Shown here piece by piece: positions 11,301-19,373 of a stretch of 28,819 bases of DNA. This DNA is from Chlamydomonas sphaeroides (Eukaryota; Chlorophyta; Chlorophyceae; Chlamydomonadales; Chlamydomonadaceae), in contig BDDC01000653.1 in NCBI GenBank assembly GCA_001662425.1, positions 9,342 through 38,160 on the forward strand. The letters are read 5' to 3'. Under the pieces are notes generated by a model, which did no database searches, was not told the origin of the DNA, and saw only the letters and a program-made list of their open reading frames with translations. A program made the position numbers and the translations under genes. How positions within the stretch are numbered: position 1 is the first letter of the stretch; every line of letters starts with the position of its first letter.

Positions 11301-13916
11301 GTCGCCCCCGCCGCCGTCAGCGTTTGCAGCACGGCGGCGCCGCCGTCGTGCCCCGCCGACATCCCGGCGCCGCAGCTGCGCCAGCTCCTGCTCAGCGGCA
11401 AAGTACCGCGCCTGCAGCGCATCCACCTGCTGGTCGCATAGCGCCGCCGCCTGCCGTACATCCCAACCGCTGCCGTACGTCCCGGCGGCGCCGCCGTAGA
11501 CAACCGCGTCAGGCGCGCCGGCCGGCGGCGGCCCCGGGCGCAGGATGCTGGTCAGCGCCGCCACCAGGCCCCCCATAATGAGCCCCACGCTCGCCGCCTC
11601 ATGTCCACCAAACCCCGCCGCCACCGCCGCCAGCGACGGCGCCAGAGGGGCGTGGCCGACGCCCCAAGCGGCGCCGGCCCAGGCCTTGAGCAGGGCCGTC
11701 GCGCCAGCCGCCATGGTGCCCGCGAGGCAGGCGGCCGCGGCCGCGAGCGACCAGCCAGGCAGCAGTCGGGGCTCGGGTCGGCGGTTGAGGTAGGCGGGGG
11801 CGGAGGGCGAAGAGGGCGGGGAGCCTTGGCGCCGCGTCCGCGCGCGAGGCCCCGAGGGTGGCGCGGGCGGAGTTGAGGGGCCCGCAGCGGCGGGGGCCCC
11901 GGCAGCGGCGTGTGTGCTGGTGCCGCTGGCGGCGGGGCCTAGCGGCGCGGCGTCGGGTGCCCAGGCCAGGGCCGGCGGCGGCGTCGCGGAGGCCGCCGCT
12001 GCTTCGGCGGGCGCTTGCACAGCAGCTGCCCCCGGCCAGGCGCTGTGACCAGCGGGGTCAGCCTCGGCGGTGAACGGCGCTGCAGGCGGTATGGAGATTG
12101 CTTGCAGCGAAGCGCCGGATCCGTGCCCGCCAGCAGTGGCGGTCCAGCCGGCAGCTGCGTGGCCGTTTTCAGGCGCCCAGGCTAGCTGTTCAGGGCTCCA
12201 GGGGTGGGCGCCGATGTCCGCGGCAGCGGCAGAGGAGGCGCTGCGGGCGGCTGCCGCCGCCGCCGACGCCGCCGCCACCGCGGGTGCCGACGGGATGAGG
12301 CCCGAGGCCGCCAGGAGGCCCACACCCAGGGACCCTTCCGCGGCCTCGGCGTCCTCGAGCGGCGCCGTGTCCTGCTCGGCCATGAGGACCGCCGCCAGCG
12401 CCTCCTCCGCCTCCTCCACCGCCTCCGCCTCCTGCACGGCCTCCGCCTCCGCCGCGGCTGCATTGTCAAAGGCAGTGACGGCAGCGGATGTGGCGTCCTC
12501 CGCGCTCGCGACGACGACAATCAACGGCTCCGCCTCCAGCTCCTCAGCCACGGCAGCCGCGGCGGTGGCGGTGGCCGCGGCGGCGGTTGTGGCCGGCGCG
12601 GGCAAGGGGATGATGCCCGAGGCCGCCAGGAGGCCCACACCCAGGGAGCCTCCTGCCACCCCCAGCGCGTCCTCGGGCGGCGCCGTGTCCTGCTCGGCCA
12701 TGAGGACCGCCGCCAGACGCGCCTCCTCCTCCTCCTCTGCCTCCGCGACAGAGGTAACGGCGAGGGCCGTGTCGGAGGCGACGACGGCGCCGTGCGCCGC
12801 GCCCGCGGCGGCGGCGGTAGGCACCGCTACGGCCTGCAGCTCCTCCACGGCGCCCGCCGTGGCCACCACCTGCAGGGCGGCGTTCCCCGCCTCCTCTGGG
12901 ACGATGGCCTTTGCCAGCACATGCCCCTCCTCTATCTCCAGGCACATCGCACGTGCCTCCACCGCGACTGCCTGCGCCACCACGGCCGCTGCGTCGTGCG
13001 CCGCGACCGCAACCGTGGCACTTGTCGGCGCCGCCACCGCCCTGGAGCTAGGCAGCTCCGCCTCCGCCATCACCGTCCAGCCCACGGCATCAGGGTGCTT
13101 GGCGGCCGCCTCCGTGGCGCGCGAGGCGGCGGCGTCCCTGCCGCTGCCATCATCCGCAGCAGGGCCGCAGCTCCCCGGCCTGGTTGCGAGGCGGCTTGCG
13201 GAGGTGGAGGCTGCTGCAGCTGCCGACAAGGCCATGAAGGCGCACGATGCTGGAAGCAGCTCCGAGCTGTATGACTCGCCAACGGCGTCCACCGCGTCCC
13301 CGTTGTCCCCCTTGTCGTCCCCGTTGTCCCCGTCGTCCCCCGCGTCCCCGTCTCCAGGTTCGGGCTGCTCCCAACCCAGTCGGCTAAGCCCCGACGGCGC
13401 CGTCAGAGCCTCCTCCTCGCCGGCCGTCACGGCCTGGACAAAGGTGACGTCCTCTGGAGGCCGGCGGGGTGCGGCCCAGAGGGCCCCAGCGGCCGCCGCC
13501 AGGGCGGCCACAGTGATGGCCGCCGTGCCAACAGCCTCGGCGCCCACATCCGTCCACGCCCCGGCGCTGGCCGCGCCGACCGACAGCGCCACAGCCGCCG
13601 CCGCCAGCACTGCCGTCGCCAGCCGCCAACGGCGACGCCGCTGCGGCGGCGGCGGCGGGGGCGGCGGCAGTAGCGGCGCCGGCAGCCCGGTTCGCAGCGC
13701 GGCGCGGCGGTCGGGCGCCGGCGCTGCGGCCCCTCCGTCGGCTGGCGAGCTGCCGCATCGCAGCCCGCGCCGCCCGCAGCCGCTTGGCGATTGCGGCAAC
13801 GTGGGCCACTGCTTGGCCCCCAGCCGCGGTGGCTGTCGCGAGCGAGCGCGCGGCGAGGCTGACGCCAAAGCCAGACGGCGGCCGGGGCGCAGCAGCAGCC
13901 CGGCCGCGGGCGCCAT
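8173..13916 (-). CDS. paralogue 3: large organelle-type membrane protein fused to a coiled coil and novel C-terminal region
   Basis: Five exons: 13916-11004, 10828-10766, 10610-10521, 10302-10024, 9699-8173 (TAG); about 1623 aa. All junctions are phase 0. The end of exon 2 is the weakest point: a phase-1 alternative is 10711 joined to 10606. Start: ATG at 13916; the open frame extends to a GTG at 13931. The N-terminus is basic and presequence-like (MAPAAGLLLRPGRR). Residues about 97-148 form a hydrophobic hairpin with W97 and W121, as in the two upstream paralogues. Then comes an Ala/Glu/Pro-rich linker with a two-copy repeat, a second hydrophobic block (about 710-800), a coiled coil (about 815-1060, crossing four exons), and an unrecognised C-terminal part. 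That part holds a Trp-rich stretch (HKDVWADPLDWLG) and a run of about 25 Gly followed by RGGGG. Plastid or mitochondrial membrane location is inferred. Confidence 0.7.
8318..8393 (-). repeat. GGC/GCC trinucleotide run encoding poly-glycine
   Basis: A nearly pure CCG/GCC run, interrupted by a few CCA triplets, encodes about 25 consecutive glycines after KKR near the C-terminus of the large paralogue. Just downstream in the protein, a GAGCCC hexanucleotide repeat (plus-strand 8221-8247) encodes a Gly-Ser run. Both are expected to vary in length between strains. Confidence 0.85.
10447..10526 (-). repeat. 37-bp tandem repeat that triplicates a splice donor
   Basis: On the minus strand, the exon end GGGGCAGCAG followed by donor GTGCGG (exon boundary at 10521) is repeated 37 bases later (boundary 10484) as GCGGCAG|GTGCGG. 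It recurs 37 bases further on (boundary 10447) as GCAGCAG|GTGTCG. Only the first donor is in phase with the next exon (10302, RNEMVRLEAQ). Use of the second would add 37 nt and shift the frame. Confidence 0.75.
12293..12733 (-). repeat. two-copy internal coding repeat in paralogue 3
   Basis: Two copies of about 125 bp, at about 12733-12608 and 12418-12293, encode very similar peptides around residues 395-436 and 500-541. Shared parts are LAAVLMAEQDTAP, a following ED, then SLGVGLLAASG and IP. The copies are separated by an Ala/Glu-rich spacer. The exact match of the central segments at DNA level (for example CTCGGCCATGAGGACCGCC in plus orientation) points to recent duplication or conversion. 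Confidence 0.8.
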
Positions 13917-14642
13917 GCGGGCGCGCCTCACAGCCTGCTGCTGGCAGCAGCTACGTACTCAGCAGGCCAGCAAAGCGTTGAGCCTGCCGACGGGTCACCG
14001 GCAGCCCGCGACTGTCGGAGCGATGCAAGTAGGGCTGTCCTGTCGGCGCCTTGGGGCTGCTGCGCTGGTGTTTGCGTGGCGCGTGCCAGGTCACCGGCGC
14101 GGCTGCAGCTGGGCTTTGTCGCAGGGAGCGTCACGGGGGAAACTAGAGAGCGAGGCAGCTGCTATCGCGATGTTGCGATGTATTTGAGCTGCTGCAGAGA
14201 CGCTGGCTCACGGAAGCAAGGCACATAGAGACCGCGAGGTTGCAAAGAGCGCCAGGCTGACACGAACCGAAACCCTAGTCGTTCCCGTCTGCCCCCGCCC
14301 AGTCCCCGACCCCGAGCGCCCTCCTCGCGACGGGTGCTCGCTGCCCGCGCCGCCCTCACACAGCACGTCACAGCACGCCACGCCTTGCACCGCAGTTCCG
14401 CGCCACTCACACCAGCTCCTGGTGCCCGCGCCGGGTTCAACTCGCGCCGAACGAGCACCGCCCGCAACCATCACCATTCAACCGGGCGCGCCTCGGCCCC
14501 CTCCACCACCCTCCACCACCATCAGCCTTTCGCCCCACACCCTCACCGTCGTGAGCCAGCTGACATGGGAACGTCATACGCATGCGCCTCGGCCCTTGCA
14601 ACACCGCCTGCCACTCCCGCGCTCGTCTCAAGGTGCGCTGTT
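13917..14642 (-). promoter_or_regulatory. upstream region of paralogue 3
   Basis: About 725 bp lie between the start codon at 13916 and the presumed polyadenylation signal of the neighbouring paralogue. No TATA box is evident. Two blocks are shared with the upstream region of the 18822 paralogue: CTGTCGGAGCG at 14012-14022 (96 bases before the ATG; 18913-18923 in the other gene, 91 bases before its ATG) and CGAGGCAGCT at 14151-14160 (19091-19100 there). They are given in plus orientation. Confidence 0.45.
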
Positions 14643-14647
14643 TTACA
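14643..14647 (-). terminator. putative polyadenylation signal of the 16909-15008 gene
   Basis: TTACA on the plus strand, within TTTTACAGTAAAAC. Read on the minus strand it is a TGTAA about 360 bases after the stop at 15010-15008. The surrounding sequence is an AT-rich near-palindrome, unusual in this GC-rich window. Confidence 0.5.
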
Positions 14648-14906
14648 GTAAAACTATACCTGCATGGTGCGCCTGCATGCCCAAAATCGGCGTCTCATCC
14701 CACATAACGGTACCGGCATCCCATCCCACAGCTAATCCCACCGCAGATAGAGCCCCATCAGGCATCGCCGCCAGCGCGGCCTACCGAGGTCTCGGTGTGT
14801 GGTCGCCTGTGGCGCAAAGTGAGGCACAATCAGTTCGAGCGATGTGAGGCGAGGCATCTGGCTACGGGCTACGAGGTCCACGGCCAGCCACGGCGGTCGG
14901 CGGCCG

Positions 14907-14975
14907 ATGTGGGTCGGCCCACGAGGCCCGGACTGGACCGGACCGGACCCTTCACCGCTTTGCCCCGACCCACAT
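14907..14975. repeat. inverted pair of the ATGTGGGTCGG motif
   Basis: ATGTGGGTCGG at 14907-14917 and its exact reverse complement CCGACCCACAT at 14965-14975 could pair as an 11-bp stem with a 47-base loop. The pair lies in the presumed 3' UTR of the 16909-15008 gene. Confidence 0.75.
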
Positions 14976-15007
14976 CACCCCATTCCTCGCCTACCTGCCT
15001 CCCTCAG

Positions 15008-16909
15008 CTACGTGGGCCGCCGTGACGCAGCGCGCCACAGCTCCCACAGCCCCGCCGCCGCCACCGCCGCACCGGCGGCCATCAGCGCCGCCGCACCCGC
15101 GGCGGCCGCGCCGCCGCGCCCCGCCGCCAGCGCGGCCGCCAGTGCCACCAGGCCCAGCACGCGGGCCGTCGCCGCCAACCAGCTCGGTCCGGTTCCGGGC
15201 CCGACGCTGGGCCTGGGTCCAGCCGGGGCGTTGGGCCCAGCAGCAGGGCTCCGGCGGGGGCCGACAATGGTGGCCTTGGGCGCCGGCGGCTCGGCGCGCG
15301 GCGAGCCCCACGCCGCCGCCATCACCTCCAGCCCCGTCGGCGGCGGCAGCGCCAGCTGCCAGCTGCTGCCCGCCGCCTCCGCCACCGGCACCACACGCAC
15401 CTCCGGGGGATCCAGCCGGAAGCGCCGCAGCAGCGCAGCCACGCCCTCGCCCGCCTGCCCTGACCCCGCCCCAGGCCAGGGCCACGGATTGCCCTCGCGC
15501 GCCGCCTGCTGCCCAGCCCTCACCTCCGTCCCCGCCCAGGGCCAGGCGACGCCCTGGCCCTTCGCCGCCAGCGCGGCCCCAGCCCCCGCCAGGGGCCAGG
15601 GCCAGGCACGCGCCGCGGCCGCGTCGGGGGCGGCGCCTGCGGCAGCGGCGGTGAGGCGCACGACCAGCAGCGGCAGCGCCGCCACCACATGGGCCCAGGC
15701 ATACACGGTGAGCGCCGAGGGCTCGGGTGTGCCGCCCTGGGCCGCGCCCTCCCAGCTGGACAGGCCCATCAGCAGCAGCGCGCGGCCGCGGGCCGGGCCC
15801 GCAGGGTGGGTGGCGGCGTCCGGGGCGGCGGCGTCGGGGCCGGTGTGGCTGCTGGATTCAGCGGGGCCGGCGGTGGGAGGCGGCGCTGGCGTGGCGGCGG
15901 CGGGCGGGGAGGTGCCGCCGGCCTCCGACTCAACCTCACGCACGGCGGTCACCGCCGTTGCAGCGGCGGCGGCGGCAGCGGCGCTGGCCGCGGCAGCGGC
16001 GCTGGCCGCGGCAGCGGCGCTGGCCGCGGCAGCGGCCGGCGGCGCTGGCGCCTTTTGCATCGCTGCCGGCTCCGACACTGACAGCGCCAGCTGGGCGCTG
16101 GCCTCCTCGACGCCAGCCGCTGCGAGCATCGGCACGCCTGCCGGAGCCGCCAGCTCCTCCTCCACCGCCACCACCACCGTCGCCACAGTTTCGGCCGCGG
16201 CGGTAGCGGCGGAGCCGTCAGCCTCCGCCGCCTCGGCAGCCGCCAGCGTCGGTGCGGCCGCTGGCACCTCGGCCGCCTCCGCCAGCGACTGCCAGCGACT
16301 GACGGCGAGGGGAATCTCCGGGCCGTTCATATTCTCGCCAATGTCGGCGTCGGTCGGCTGCGGCGCCGCGAGACCGGAGGCCGCCGCCGTCAGGGCCGCT
16401 GCGCTGCCGCCGGCCCCGCCCCGCGAGCGAATGGCCATCTCCGTCAGGCCGCTGGTCCCCTGTGACGGCGGCGGCGCCGGCGGCGGCCCCTCCTCGCTCT
16501 TCCCTGCTGGCGGCGCGGCGGTCGTGCGGGCGGTGGCCGCCAGCGGCGCGGCCGTGAGCGCCCCGGCGGCCGCCGCCATGGCCGCGGCCAGTATGGCCGC
16601 CACCCCTAGCTCGTCGCTGCCCGCCTCCGCCCACATCTCTGACATCGCGTCCGCAACCGACAGCGCCACCGCCCCCGTAGCCAGCACCGCCGCCGCCACC
16701 GACCACCGCCGGAGCTCCTGCGAGCGCTGCTGGGTCTGCTGCTGCTGCTGCTCCGGCGGCTCTGCTCCGGCCTCGGCAGGGCTGCTGTCGGGCACAGAAG
16801 CCCTCATCGGCCGCCGCAGCAACAGCGGCGCGCGTGGGCGCGCCGGTCGCGGAGATCGGCGCGCAGCTAGGCCGCGCCCGGCGCGCTGCAGCATCGCTGC
16901 GGGCGCCAT
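15008..16909 (-). CDS. paralogue 2: intronless organelle-type membrane protein with Ala-rich linker
   Basis: I do not recognise a family beyond the two neighbours. It is a single open frame of 633 aa, ATG at 16909 in context ACCATGG, stop TAG at 15010-15008. The frame stays open upstream to 17230 but without the conserved MAPAA start. The N-terminus (MAPAAMLQRAGRG, many Arg, no acidic residue before about 41) resembles a plastid or mitochondrial presequence. A Gln run follows, then a hydrophobic hairpin at about 69-120 with W69 and W93. The middle is Ala/Pro-rich and includes an Ala run made by an 18-bp repeat. A further hydrophobic segment lies at about 398-422, then repeated Trp-Pro motifs (AWPWPLAGAG, AWPWAGTE, PWPWPGAG). 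The C-terminal hydrophobic hairpin at about 575-628 ends ELWRAASRRPT. Membrane location is inferred; function is unknown. Confidence 0.7.
   Translation of the reverse strand: MAPAAMLQRAGRGLAARRSPRPARPRAPLLLRRPMRASVPDSSPAEAGAEPPEQQQQQTQQRSQELRRWSVAAAVLATGAVALSVADAMSEMWAEAGSDELGVAAILAAAMAAAAGALTAAPLAATARTTAAPPAGKSEEGPPPAPPPSQGTSGLTEMAIRSRGGAGGSAAALTAAASGLAAPQPTDADIGENMNGPEIPLAVSRWQSLAEAAEVPAAAPTLAAAEAAEADGSAATAAAETVATVVVAVEEELAAPAGVPMLAAAGVEEASAQLALSVSEPAAMQKAPAPPAAAAASAAAAASAAAAASAAAAAAAATAVTAVREVESEAGGTSPPAAATPAPPPTAGPAESSSHTGPDAAAPDAATHPAGPARGRALLLMGLSSWEGAAQGGTPEPSALTVYAWAHVVAALPLLVVRLTAAAAGAAPDAAAARAWPWPLAGAGAALAAKGQGVAWPWAGTEVRAGQQAAREGNPWPWPGAGSGQAGEGVAALLRRFRLDPPEVRVVPVAEAAGSSWQLALPPPTGLEVMAAAWGSPRAEPPAPKATIVGPRRSPAAGPNAPAGPRPSVGPGTGPSWLAATARVLGLVALAAALAAGRGGAAAAGAAALMAAGAAVAAAGLWELWRAASRRPT
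15972..16036 (-). repeat. 18-bp tandem repeat encoding poly-Ala with Ser
   Basis: About three and a half copies of GCGGCAGCGGCGCTGGCC (plus orientation) lie inside the 16909-15008 gene and encode repeated blocks of five Ala and one Ser. Confidence 0.85.
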
Positions 16910-17136
16910 GGTGGTCTCAAGGCCTGCTGCAAGGCGGCGAGGTTGCTGGTGCTTGCTAGGCGCTGCTGTTGACGGAAGGCGTGCAAGCAGCGATCGGCTG
17001 GTGGTCTGCCGTGGCGCGCCCTCGGACGACAGCGCTGTGCTCCTGGCTCGCGCTGGGTGCTGGGCTGCGGTCGGATGCGGCGGCGGCGATCGTTGCAGAC
17101 GAGGCCCAGGGAAGCGACACGCTTTCGGTTTGACGC

Positions 17137-17141
17137 TTACA
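17137..17141 (-). terminator. possible polyadenylation signal of the 18822-17998 gene
   Basis: TTACA on the plus strand is the first minus-strand TGTAA after the stop at 18000-17998, about 860 bases away. It is only about 230 bases before the start codon of the next gene. If used, the 3' end of one paralogue abuts or overlaps the promoter of the next. Confidence 0.35.
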
Positions 17142-17594
17142 AACCTGTGCTCCCGCTCCCGCTCCCTGACCCCACCCTCTCCCCCAGCAAACCCCGAGCC
17201 CTCACACAATGAGGCACAATGTTGCCGCACGTGTCCGTAGGAGCCTAGGTCCCCTTGCTAGCCCCGTCCAGCCCCCACCTATCGACGCACTGCCCCGACC
17301 AATCGCCCGCTACGTACTGTCCAACGACCATTCCTGTCCAGGGCAGGAACCCCCTCTAACGAAGCACCCGTCGCCTGGGGCCTTGATTTGACACTCCTGG
17401 TTGCTGTCCCGCGCCCCCAGAGGGCACACATACACATCAGGCCACACGTGCTGCCGCCCCCGCCCCCTCCCTGCTCGAGCGCACAGCTGTGCTTGCTTGC
17501 AGTCAGCCCCCGGGTCTGTCTCAGTCCATGGGGTGCATCAGCTGCTATGCAGGCAACGGCCAAGCCGCAGCTGTGGGCTCCTGCGGTCGCCGTG

Positions 17595-17843
17595 ATGTGG
17601 GTCGGCGCCGTGCGGCTCCATGCCTGGGACTCCTGGCTCCATGTGGGTCGGGCCAGGCCCACCGCAGTCGCTGTTCGCGCCATGGGCCGGTGCCGGTGGG
17701 ATGCGGCCTGCGGGCGGGCGGGATGCCAGCGGACGGCGGCAGGGAGAGGGCCTGCGTCAGGGGCGCATCAGGGTCGGGTGCTGGCGATGTGGGTCGGGCA
17801 GGCTCCATGTGGGTCGGGCAGTGCGCCGTGCCATGTGGGTCGG
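17595..17843 (+). repeat. cluster of five direct ATGTGGGTCGG motifs
   Basis: Exact copies start at 17595, 17641, 17787, 17807 and 17833, all in the same orientation, in the region 3' of the 18822-17998 gene. Spacing is irregular (46, 146, 20 and 26 bases), so this is not a simple tandem repeat. Confidence 0.9.
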
Positions 17844-17997
17844 CGGGTCGTCCCCACAGCGCACCGGCCACCACGGCCGAGGCCCCGCGCACCGGCGCCT
17901 GCATGTCAAGCCCTGCCCCTCCACGCCAACACGACAGCACCCAAAAGGCCAAGGGCCAACAGCCGCTACCTGGCCGAGGCCGCTCACCTGGATGCAC

Positions 17998-18822
17998 TCA
18001 CGATGACCGCCACGGCGCCGACCACGCGGCGCACGCCACCGCCGCCAGCCCCGCGCCGCACAAGCCCAGGCCGCCGGCGCCGCCGCTGGCCGAGGCGCCC
18101 AGGCGCGCCATCGCCAGGCGCGTAAGCCAGCCCACCAGGCACGCCGCGCCGGCCACCTTGACCCAGGCAGCCAGCCCTGCGCGCCGTCCGGGGCCGCCGC
18201 CGCCGCCACCTGACGACTCGCGCGGGCTGACCGGTGCTGCAGCCGGCTGTGGCAGAGGCTGGGCAGCGGCCACGGTCTCTGCCGCCGGCGCCGTGCGCAA
18301 AGGCGGGACCGGCGGCGGCGGCGGCGGCCGCGGGGCGGTCGGGTCCAGAAGGGGCGGCGGCGGCGGCGGCATGGCGCTGATCACGGCTGCCAGTGACGCC
18401 ACCGCCAGGGTCACGGCGCCCAGGGCCTCGGTGCTGGCTGCGCTGGGGTTCGCCCAGGGGTCGATGACGGCGGCGCCGGCGGCCACCGCGAGCGAGACCG
18501 CCGCCAGCACCGCCGCCGTCACCGCCATCCAGGGCACGGCAGCTGGGCGAGGGGCGCGGGGCCAGGGCGGCGAGCTCGGGGGCTCGCCTGCTGGCTGTGT
18601 GCGAGTGGGACGGGATGAGGAGTGCTCGTCACCGGGCCGCGACTTGGCGCTGCAGTACAGCCTGGTCCAGTGGCCGCTGCCGCCAACAATGGGCATGCTG
18701 TAGCGTGGTGGTGCCAGCTGGGGCGGTGGCAGCAGCTGGCGGGCCTGTCGCGAGGGCTGCGAGGGGTGCAGCGACGCAGCGTGCAAGGGCCCGGCGCGCA
18801 GCAGCACCGCTGCGGGCGCCAT
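17998..18822 (-). CDS. paralogue 1: short intronless organelle-type membrane protein
   Basis: Single open frame, 274 aa, ATG at 18822, stop TGA at 18000-17998. Its first 34 coding bases differ from those of the 16909 gene at only two positions, after which the sequences diverge. The N-terminus (MAPAAVLLRAG, then basic/Pro-rich with LYCSAKSR near residue 60) resembles an organelle presequence. A hydrophobic hairpin at about 98-150 carries W98 and W123. A Pro-rich and Gly-rich linker follows. The C-terminal hydrophobic hairpin at about 212-262 (WVKVAGAACLVGWLT and GLGLCGAGLAAVACAAW) ends in WRSS. A donor-like TCATC|GTGAGT overlaps the stop codon, so a further exon is possible. However, the end aligns well with the end of the 633-aa paralogue. 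It may be the minimal form of the family. Function unknown. Confidence 0.65.
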   Translation of the reverse strand: MAPAAVLLRAGPLHAASLHPSQPSRQARQLLPPPQLAPPRYSMPIVGGSGHWTRLYCSAKSRPGDEHSSSRPTRTQPAGEPPSSPPWPRAPRPAAVPWMAVTAAVLAAVSLAVAAGAAVIDPWANPSAASTEALGAVTLAVASLAAVISAMPPPPPPLLDPTAPRPPPPPPVPPLRTAPAAETVAAAQPLPQPAAAPVSPRESSGGGGGGPGRRAGLAAWVKVAGAACLVGWLTRLAMARLGASASGGAGGLGLCGAGLAAVACAAWSAPWRSS

Positions 18823-19373
18823 CACGGCTCGCTAGGCCGCTGCTGCTCCGTTCTGGCAGCAGGCGCCGCCCGCGGCTGCCACAGGCGAGATCACTTGTGT
18901 CGGAAGACTGGGCTGTCGGAGCGGCGGTTGGCTTCCGCCAGAGCCTCCAGCGCGCTGTGCCACGTAGCTGGTGATGGATTGGCTACAAGTATTGCTTAGC
19001 GCAGGGGCGAAGGTTTCGGTCGAGGCTCAGGCCTATTTGGTCGCAGATGAGTCAGGGAGTCGCTGAAAAGGGGCGCGATGACATGGGTCGCGAGGCAGCT
19101 TGCTTGACGTATGTTGCAGTGCCGCATTCAGCACAATCGGTCGGACCCAGTCAGCTTGCCGCCATCCGCGCCATGATCGGGGTGCACACGCACCCTGGTG
19201 CCTTGCCCCAGCCCAGTCCCCTTCCTCACGCTTCACTCCTGCCACCTCGCACGTTCGTTCATTCCGCTCGCCGCTGCTCATCCCCTACCTCTCACTCCCA
19301 CGCTCGCTCATTCGTTGCTCACGCCTCCGCCTCTTTGGCGCTCCACCCGCTCCGCACGTCCGCACCTCCCCGC
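18823..19373 (-). promoter_or_regulatory. upstream region of paralogue 1 and 3' end of the coiled-coil gene
   Basis: This 551-bp interval must contain both the 3' UTR of the coiled-coil gene (stop at 19374) and the promoter of the 18822 gene. No minus-strand TGTAA is present; the closest variant is TGCAA (plus-strand TTGCA at 19114-19118). Two blocks shared with the upstream region of the 13916 gene are CTGTCGGAGCG at 18913-18923 and CGAGGCAGCT at 19091-19100. Confidence 0.4.

Larger units (their letters stand above)
16910..17997. other. spacer between paralogues 1 and 2
   Basis: No coding frame is supported here. The right half should hold the 3' UTR of the 18822-17998 gene, and the left end the promoter of the 16909 gene. 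A cluster of five ATGTGGGTCGG motifs occupies 17595-17843. The sequence GAGGCACAAT at about 17209 recurs at about 14821, on the other side of the 16909-15008 gene. Confidence 0.5.

Noticed and set aside
16910..17230. N-terminal extension of paralogue 2 up to 17230
   Set aside because: The frame is open, but paralogues 1 and 3 both start at the MAPAA methionine, and the ATG at 16909 has a good ACCATGG context.
12070..17240. Very long plus-strand open frames (705 and 798 codons) opposite paralogues 3 and 2
   Set aside because: They are antisense to genes with shared start, hairpin and stop features. Ala-rich GCN codons on one strand produce stop-free Ser/Ala/Arg-rich frames on the other in such GC-rich DNA, and the two plus-strand frames share no family features.
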